A stretch of 64,000 nt of DNA from Amphibalanus amphitrite. Its lineage: Eukaryota; Arthropoda; Thecostraca; Balanomorpha; Balanidae. Position 1 is the first letter of the stretch, and each line of letters begins with the position of its first letter. This document shows, piece after piece, positions 49,901 to 58,900 of the stretch. Under the pieces are notes generated by a model, which had not been told where the DNA came from, ran no database searches, and worked only from the letters and a program-made list of their open reading frames with translations. The position numbers and the translations under genes are program-made. Where the stretch lies: the NCBI RefSeq assembly GCF_019059575.1, contig NW_024882881.1, positions 112,120 through 176,119 of the forward strand. Reading direction: 5' to 3'.

Positions 49901-52900
49901 AAGTAACAAGCAAACATACAATGGGGGGCCAGGCAGCACGGCAGGGACAGGCCGATTCTGAGAGTGACGGGCCAGTGGACAGACAGTAACAGCGGCAGGT
50001 CTTGCAGGGACTATGAACAACGACAATGGGAGGACCTTGGAATGACAGGTATTCTGCATGTAGGATATGGCATCAAAAGGTTGTCTCAAGGCATCTAGCA
50101 GAGACCTCTACATGTCTATGCATCTAGGATTCTGTAAATAATAAGGTCGATAGCAGATGGGAATAATATAACAAGACGGACAATGGCCAGACACATCAAA
50201 TATCACACGAGAACCTGGGGAGGACGAATCGACACAAGGCGTCAGACTCCTCAGGGCGCAGAATATGACAAGACCCATCAGACCACCAGCAGTCAGCACC
50301 ATATGCCGGCGAGACGGTACCAAGAGGTGCAACCTTCGCCTGGCGGCGGCAGGGGATAGGAGTTGAAGAGATGACATGAAACTGTGACGCTGGGTGATAG
50401 TTCCGACAGTCTGACGGTCATGAAACGGAGGTTTGAGACAGACTAACAACAGAGCTGCAGCAGACGATCAAGGCGTGTCCTACCTGGGCCGTTTGGGCTG
50501 GACGCCGGTCATGGGGTCGATGTGTGCGCCGGCGGGCGGCTGCAGGCCGGCCGCGGCCGCCGCCGCCGCCGCGCTGTACTCGCTGGGCAGCTGCACGCCG
50601 GCCGGCATGTACGGCGTCGGCGGCTGGTAGTGGCCCGCGTACATGGCGCCGGTGTACATCCCGGGCGCGGCAGCCGCTCACACGCACACGCACACGGCCG
50701 GGCTCCGCGGCACGCTCACAGCCGCTCGGCGGGCGGCCGCCGCCCAGACGATCCGGGACCACCCCGCAGCACTGTGTTCGAGGCCGGTGACCTGGCCGCA
50801 CCCCAGCTGACCCGCACGGTCGCCGCCGGGCCGTTCTGTGACCGGCCGCGCCGAGTCGCCGAGCCGAGGTCCGAGTGCCGGCCGGCGCGCGCTCCTCCCG
50901 TGCAGGCCGGTCACCACCTGGCGCCGCCCGCCGAGACGCAACAGGCCCCGCCCGGGCCGCGCATGCGCGCCGGCCCCGGCCCGTTTGATCGATGGCGGTC
51001 CGGGTCGGGCCTCGGCCCGGCCGGGCGCCGCCGCTCATTGCATGGCAGCGGGGGAGCGGGCCCGGCCCGCGGCAGACACGGACGTGGTGCCCCACTCAAC
51101 ACGAGACACACGGGCTCGGAGATATGGGCCGTCTCCTCCCCCACCGCCCGCTCCGACTGTAGCCGACCGGCAGACCCGACCCGACGATAGACCATGGGTT
51201 GAACGGCAACTAAGCGCCAGATCGCTTCTTTTGTTCAGGCGGCAACACTCACCAAGAAAATCGAGGAGCAGTCTCAGCGTTTCACATATCACATCCCAAT
51301 TTCGCTATCTTCACTGCTAGAGACCAATTCGGAAGGCGGTAGCGCCAACCAAGGAGACGACTGAGGGATTCCAGCCTCTTCCATGACCCTAAACTCCAAG
51401 CAGAGCTGGTGCTCAAAACGGACCCGCTTAGTTATAATTACATTAAGACGCTTTCGAGCGTAAAAATGCAGATCCGCAGGACCAGAGCAGCCAGGAATCG
51501 GAAGCCCTATCTTCACATCAGGATGGACGCCCAGTTCAGGCAGACTCCGAGCTTGGACCTTTACGAGGCTCCCCGAGTGCCATCAGACTTCGGCTCTGCA
51601 CAACGACCGCCGAAAATAGAGTCAAATGCAGAGTACGGACGCCAAGAGCACATCTGGAACAAAAGTTTTGTTGATTTAGTCTCACAGTCACCGAAAGGCT
51701 AAAAAGGCATAAAAATATTGAAAACGTGACTGTAAACTTAACAAAAAGCATGTAAATACAAGGAAATATTTCGAGCGCGGCAAAGTTTACAGTCACCTTC
51801 ATCACGAAGCTGAATGTGGGTAGAACAAAGACGTTCCTTTCCCCTTCTCTCCAAGGCTGACCCTGCTCCGGTTCGGCGGTCACCTCGGTACGGCTGGAAT
51901 CGGATGAGAGTGGCTACTTCGGACCGGCCGCGCGGCATGAACATTGAACAGCGCAGGGAGCCACGGGGGGACCCGCCGCATCACCGCATATCATGATGGC
52001 ACGGGCCACGGTAGCCACAGGGCTACTGGTGGCTGGCCGGATCGAATATCAGGGCGGAAGGCAATATACAAAATGAAAACGTTAACACATACACAGGAGC
52101 AGCGAGAATGTCAAAGGTCTCGACAATTACACATGCCACAGCTCGCCAAATGCTATTTCACCTCACTCCACAAGTGATTACCGTTTGTGTTGATCTATGC
52201 CATCGTTAATTGGGCACCAAAACAAAGCGCTGCCTGGCTCGGAGTTCCAACAGCCATCGGTACGTGCATATGTGCAGGTGGCAATTGGACGCCGGATTGA
52301 CTTCCCGGGCCGACCGACAAAGGGAGTTCCGGGAACGTTCAGCCAGCCTCAGCGGAACGGGCGGGCCTCCACCCAGCCGCCGCCGCCGCCGCCGCTGCTC
52401 GACCTAATCCTTTAAGCTCAGATGAGTTCTACACAAAGAGCCCCTTCCAATCACAAAGAAACGGACCAACACAAAATCCTCAATCCGATCTTGCACAGTG
52501 CAATCAAACGCGAGTTCTTAGAGGGCTGTGCTTCATATGGTCACGAAAGTGAATTCCTGGCCGGCCATAAAAAATGAGCCCTGCTCGCAGGCCAGCTCAG
52601 CTACCGGTGCAATAAGAACCGACACGGGTAAGTTCCTTAATTCATACCATGGGAGAGCTGGTCTATGTGTCTACGCAAATTTAGAGTGCCGCTTCACTTT
52701 CGTGATAGCAATAAGTTCAGTCGCTCGTAAGTCATCTGATGCGTTTCATAAATTAACATCTGCATAACGCATAAATGAGCTTAGATCTCACCGCCCCACC
52801 CCTTCCCACAAGCACATGCAGCTTAACTGTGTACCGCCTGCGTCTGACCAAAGTATGACTCCCGTCTTCAAATGTCAGCTCTACAGCTGCGCCAGGGTTT

Positions 52901-55900
52901 GCGCAACTGGCACAACCCAAAACTGCAGCTGCGCTCACTACCAGTCGAGATGGAAATCATGACAGGTATAGCAGCGCTACAAAGGGAGCCCGTGAGTGGA
53001 TCTTCATTTCAACCACAATCATCGACTAATAGTCAAATTACGCGTGACTACGGGATATAAGATTTTGCAGGCATTCATATGAAAAGTATTCTTCTCCCTT
53101 GATCATTTCTCGTTGGACAAAAGATCTATTAAAAAATGAAACAATTGGCCATTGAGATCGATAAAGATAACTCTTGTCTAATCGATAAATTGCTGATTAG
53201 CAAAATAACAGCTTATTTCCATACGAAATTTCTGATAGCTTATTTCCATACGAAATTTCTGATAAAGACATGGCCCGACTGAAACGTCGCGACAATACAC
53301 CACCATCACACCAAGTTTTATTCACTTTGCTCGATGTCTTAATGTAAAAAAGGTAAATTTTCAATATGATTGTTTGAATTGGACAAATTAATTCGTATAT
53401 GAAGTAAGATAAAAACACCAAAACCACCCAACGTTTCGTGTTATTCACTTTTTCAAGGGTGATATGACACATTTTACCTACAGAGTCAAGTACGTAAAAT
53501 GTGTCATATCACCCTTGAAAAAGTGAATAACACGAAACGTTGGGTGGTTTTGGTGTTTTTATCTTACTTCATATACGAATTAAATTTTCAATAACTGGGG
53601 ATCCATCGAACTCGTCGAGAATATCTGGCGATTCCGTCTGGTACGGCCGCATAATCATCGAGAACCACCTTAGCCCGTCGAAAGCGGGACAGCGCACGCC
53701 GCACACAAAAGGCGAGAAGGAGGGGGGGGGGGGGCGTCGACGAGGAGGCGGGGTAGAAGCGGCACGACTCCGTGCCGTTTCGGGTCCGCTCGACGGCCGT
53801 CGTTCCCGTGTGCCGACACAGCTCGTCAGCGTCGTGAGTGCGGCGCGCCGGTGCATGGCCCGTCGTCCCAGGTCACTGGCACTGTCCCGAGCGAGACCTC
53901 CGTCCACGTCAGACGTGTGAAGACGCGCGGATCGCCTCAGATCAGCAGCAGACGCTCTCGGCAGCTGCGGTCGCCGAGCCGCGGACGCTCAGAGGATTGG
54001 TCCCGTTCGTCGACACGCCACTCTGCTGATGCCGTCGGTGACGGCGGATCTCTTTAATCCACCATTTCCCGGACGTGGGCGGCGCCGATTCGACGAACTA
54101 CGGTCGTCAGTGCTGCGGTCGATGAGTTTTCATCAACTCCGGCCTCAACTTTGGCCCAACGAAGGAAGCGGCTTGAACTAAATGTAAAGAAATAAAGGAA
54201 ATAAACTTGAAGGATAAAGATCAGTAGACAAAACAGCGGACCATATTTTTTGCTCAAACTTCGAAATACCGTTAAAAAATGAAAACGTTTATAACAGAAT
54301 CTAGATCTTAACGGTAAACAACCATGCCATGCGTCTAGGCGAGCCATGTTAACAGCTGAATCATAAATAACCACCTGGATCAGGTGTGCTGCTCAATCCC
54401 TTCCCCTTTTTCCTTGGAGGCGGGGCTACAGCTCAGCGACTCCCCGCCCAGCAGCAGCAGCACCTCGCCCAACAACGGAACCCGCCCGGCACTGGCTGCC
54501 AACACGGTGCCGGTCCCCAAACACCTTGGCCCGGCCCGGCTCAATGTTGGCGCCTGGGCTCGGCTCGGCTCCCAGCACGGCACGGTGGCTCCCGGCAAAG
54601 TCCCCTAGCATGGTGCTGGCTCCCGGCCGGGCACGGCAGCGAGTGCCGACACGGCGGCGGCTCACGGCTCGGCACGGCTCCTGCCGGCACGGCGGCGGCT
54701 CACGGCTCGGCAGTCGGCACGGCTCCCGTCCCGGCACGGCGCGGCTCGGCGCCGGTGCGTGGCGTGCGGCGGCCGCTGCCATCTTGTTTGGCCGGCCGGC
54801 CGGTTATTTGCCGCCGGCTAATGATAGTGGGCCGCTCCGGCTGTCTGTTACCGGCCACCGGTAATAATGGGTAATGATACGATGAGCGGCAACTGATTGC
54901 ACGCCGGCCGACGCCGAAATCGGGAAAAAACGGCCGCAATCACATGCAAAACGTCACAAGCACCAAAATCGTCGCCAACCACACGGCGTCAGCGACCTTA
55001 TTGCAGCCGCGGAAGCAGGCCGCATTTTGATATCAAACCGTGAAATTATACGTTATCAATACGCCAAAGCGTTCAATCGGAAACGGGTGACGCCGAAAGT
55101 GTCTTTTTGTGGCCGTGTACGTGACACGATTCTGTCCGTAATTAAACATGGGGCCGGCCGGCGGCGGCAGCGGAGGCAGGGAGGGGAGTGGGCTGTAGCT
55201 AGGGGCGAGTGCAGCGGGACAGCCCATACCCAGAGGTGTTGCGCGCGGCGCCGCCGGCAGTGGTACAGGCGGTGACGCAGGTGACGATGGCAGTTGTAGT
55301 GGTGATGGTGATGGAACAATGGTGTCGGCGCGTTACAAGAGTGCTGGATCTGGGGGCCGTAAGAGTATCCGCAGAGATAACGACACGTGCAGAGCGGACA
55401 GTGCCAGTGACGGTGAGAGATGAGTGAATGGAGGCGCTACACTACAGAGCACCTAACCCCTCCGGCCACCGACTGGCAGAGTGAAACCGACCATCGAGTA
55501 TCGTGCACGGAGGTTGGAGCGATCAGCCAATACGCCGGCCCCGGGACCCGGCACTGGCGATACGGTACGTGGGTACGTCACCAGAGGTTAATCTGTGTCA
55601 CTTTTTACGCTGCTCGATTAGAGTTCGCCTAGATTGCAAGCGGAGCCACTCCCGTAGCGGGCGGTGCGGCCAACCCTGGCCCAGATACGGCGAGCAGACA
55701 GGTTTGGCCGGATCGCGGCACCGGAGGTGATCACATATAGATTTTCAGCGTTGCTGCTCAACAAAAAAGGAAAAATAAACCGAATGATGACAGATTTATC
55801 GCGATATAATCTCGTTTAAACAGCTTTGCTAGCTGACCAATAGCCTCAAAAATTGTTAAAAGTATAAAAGAAAATATACATCCAGAAATATAAGCCTTCT

Positions 55901-58900
55901 GTTGGTCAAATTTATCGGCCTTCTATTTATAACATCTGAATGAAATTGGGGCGCATTTGAAGTGGGATTAACATCAGATCTTGCAGATGAAGCACTGTTA
56001 TTGTGGTTGCCAGCACAAAGTAAAAAATCGGCAGGATGAGCGGCATTTCGGAAATATAACCTCAAAGCCAAAACAAGAGCTATAATCTAATTGTGGTGCT
56101 CAACTATCCCAAAGAGCTGGTCCAATAGAGCGCTAACTAGCGACAAAAATAAACCCGATAATCCGATGATCCGAGCATGACCCCGTCACCAGTCTGTATG
56201 TTCCGAGGAATACCACAAGGCTAGTGTGTCGTGTGTCCCCACTACCGAACTAACCCACCGGGCGGAGGGACAGCCACCCCAACCGTGCTGCGCGGGTCTG
56301 CGGGGTCGGCAGCGGTCAGCCCACACCACATAGGCCGCGGTCACCGCGCTGCAGTCGATTTCAGAGATAGGTGCACTCACGCCATCCGCTCACCATTTCC
56401 AAGAAACCCAGTATCGACCTTCCATTCACGGAACGGCGTTTCTCATTTCAGGGAAGGTCGCGGCCTTCTCGCTCATCGCGGGCGGACTAGGTGGGGCAAA
56501 GCTCGCCGTGGACGGACAGCCAGGACAGCCCCACGCCCAGATAGAGAGCGGCCGGCGGTGTTCGAGACCGGCACACTTCAGTTACAGTTCCGATGTACCG
56601 CGATAGCCGGGAGCCGACTCAATGGCGCCGCAACGTCCAGGTATGTAAATGGATTCAAAACTATCGCCCACAAAAAGTCACTTATGTCATAAATATGGCA
56701 GATATCTTAGAGGAAAATGCGCCGCTATGATAAGAAATGCATAAAATCCAGGATAACAATGTCACGGAAGCCTCTAATCAAGAGCCTAATGATCCTACCT
56801 TGGTGGTTTGCCCATACAGTGGTGGCTCTTATCGCGAGTCATAAGATCTACAAATGCCTGTGACGATACTGCTTGGGTCCTAAAGACCGTTCAGACTTCA
56901 GGTCTTCTGATTTAGCTCCCTTGCTTAGATTCAATGGCACATTCGCTGTCCACCACAGCTGATTTAAAGACTTACAATGGCAAGTTTACCTTATAAGTTA
57001 TAATGCAATGCGACAGTTACATAGGCATTTAATTGTAGATAATCAAACGCAATTTTCAACGCTGCAGCTTGACCACCAGACCATGGGATTTCCCGAACAA
57101 ATACAGGTTTTAAAAAATCAAAGCAAAATTTGCCGGACATCGTAAAAGGACAAATGGAGCATGCAACGACCACGGAGTAAATTCAATCGCTTCACTTTAC
57201 GAGTGCACCGTCCACCGACTGGTGCAGCACGGAGGCGCAGAGCTAGCAAAGGGTCCTAGGAGGAAGGGAGGAGGGGGGGCTAATAGCACGACCAAGCCAG
57301 CTCGACTCTCCGCCGGCCACCAATCTCGATGTGCCGGCCGGCCGATAACGCGGCCAATGGCGTTGGCCGGTCTGTAACGAGCCGCGTCCGTCCGTCGGTC
57401 CGCCCGGCACCGGCGGCCGGCGGAGTGCGCGGGCGGCCGGCGGAGGCGGAGCACGGCAGGCCGGCGGGCGCAGTCAGTAGATCGGCAGTGGCAGCCGGGA
57501 GCAGCACCGGTGAGTACTGAAACAACGACTGCTGCCGGGAATCAGCGGTCCAGAGACGGGGCAATAGTGGCAGTTGTGTAGAGAGGGGGAGGCGAAATGT
57601 GGCCCCTATGCTAGAACAGCATCTGTTTTGTTATCCACAAAATGCAAAGTTCAAACAAGAAACCCATCGCTAAACCCAAGCCTTTTACAGCGCATTTAAC
57701 TGATGAAGCTTGTCACAGAAGTCCCCAATGATGACGCTCGTATAAAAGAAACCGGAATAAGGACGACCCCGAGACCTTCTGGTTAAGGCTAAGGCGTAGG
57801 GAAAAATGGTCCACCCGCTCGTCGTTGCAACTCCTTTGCACACAATGGTCATCGTATTGCAGAATGAATTGAAGCGGCAGCAGCGGAGTGTTCAAAGAGG
57901 AAATTAGTGCCAGCAGACGTGGGGGTGTTATCACATTGCAATCTCAGTGGCCAGCTCGGTGTGGGCGGGTGTGCGACATTAGGGCACCCGGCACCAAACG
58001 CAACGGACTAATAATGCAATATAGAGCGATTTCGACACGGTACAAAGGGCCACACTAGCGGCAGGCGTTCACAACATCACAGTGCATGTGACAAACAATA
58101 CGAGTCATACTTAAGAAATAAGAACAATGCTTTAGAATTTCAGACTGTAAAAAATATATGTGGATGCATCAGACTATATTAGCGATGTGCTGTAGAAGCT
58201 AAAATGCATTTTCTTCTGATTCCCAAGTCACTTTACAAAAAGAGAAAAATTTCCTCTTCAACTGGTGGAAAGTATCATGACCGGACAACTTCAACGTCAT
58301 CTAGGCGGCACGCCTTTTCCACTTCTTCACGATCATAATTTGAGACACCGCCCCTGTCAACTGAACGCCCCAGTCTCCAACCAACTTCGGCCTCCTCTCA
58401 ACTGAGCACGATAGGTGCGAGCGTAACTACAAATTACCAATGCGGTCTCGTCAATATAGCCCCATACCGGCTGAATCGAAGAAAACTTAATTAACTTAAT
58501 CATAAAATGAAAGTGATGATCAACTATCATCCAACGATACGAGATACCTAGGTTAGGTACCTACTAAGCGCAGCACAAGTACAGTGCAGCATTGTGCTAA
58601 TGCTTCAAAAACGCGCAGCCAATCAGTGCGCCGATCTACATTCCCAATAACCAGTTCACGTAAACAATATCACGGTAATTAAGACCTAAACTAATGGAAT
58701 GCAGGTGGTCGGCTGCACCGTTGCAAAATGCCATTGGCGTGATTGCGGAGCATGAACAGCAGAGTAATCGCCCCCAATTTGTTATTAACAAACTTCACTG
58801 GACATAACTCCTTCGGTCAACATAATTACTAACCCAATCATGATGAATCGTGTCCTAGGGATAGCAGAGTTCGCTGCTACAGCCGAACGACCATTACGGA

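Larger units (their letters stand above)
38948..50483. other. Large tango intron
   Basis: 11.5 kb with no exon recognised. It holds a mariner relic (39139-40098), tandem repeats (40640-40770, 43018-43149, 47294-47393, 48728-48880) and GC-rich patches (about 43560-43920, 45000-45240, 46370-46520, 46960-47440, 48470-48740). A GC-poor stretch (about 44140-44900) is plain. The longer frames in the GC patches look spurious. Confidence 0.55.

Noticed and set aside
50484-50676. The MYTG exon as a cassette between the microexon and the exon at 38947
   Set aside because: The only acceptor between the in-frame stop and the ATG gives a 193-nt exon, which would break the frame.
50418-51095. 225-codon minus-strand open frame over the alternative tango exon
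   Set aside because: It is a shifted frame of that exon plus the CpG-rich block; it passes the real donor and resembles no protein.
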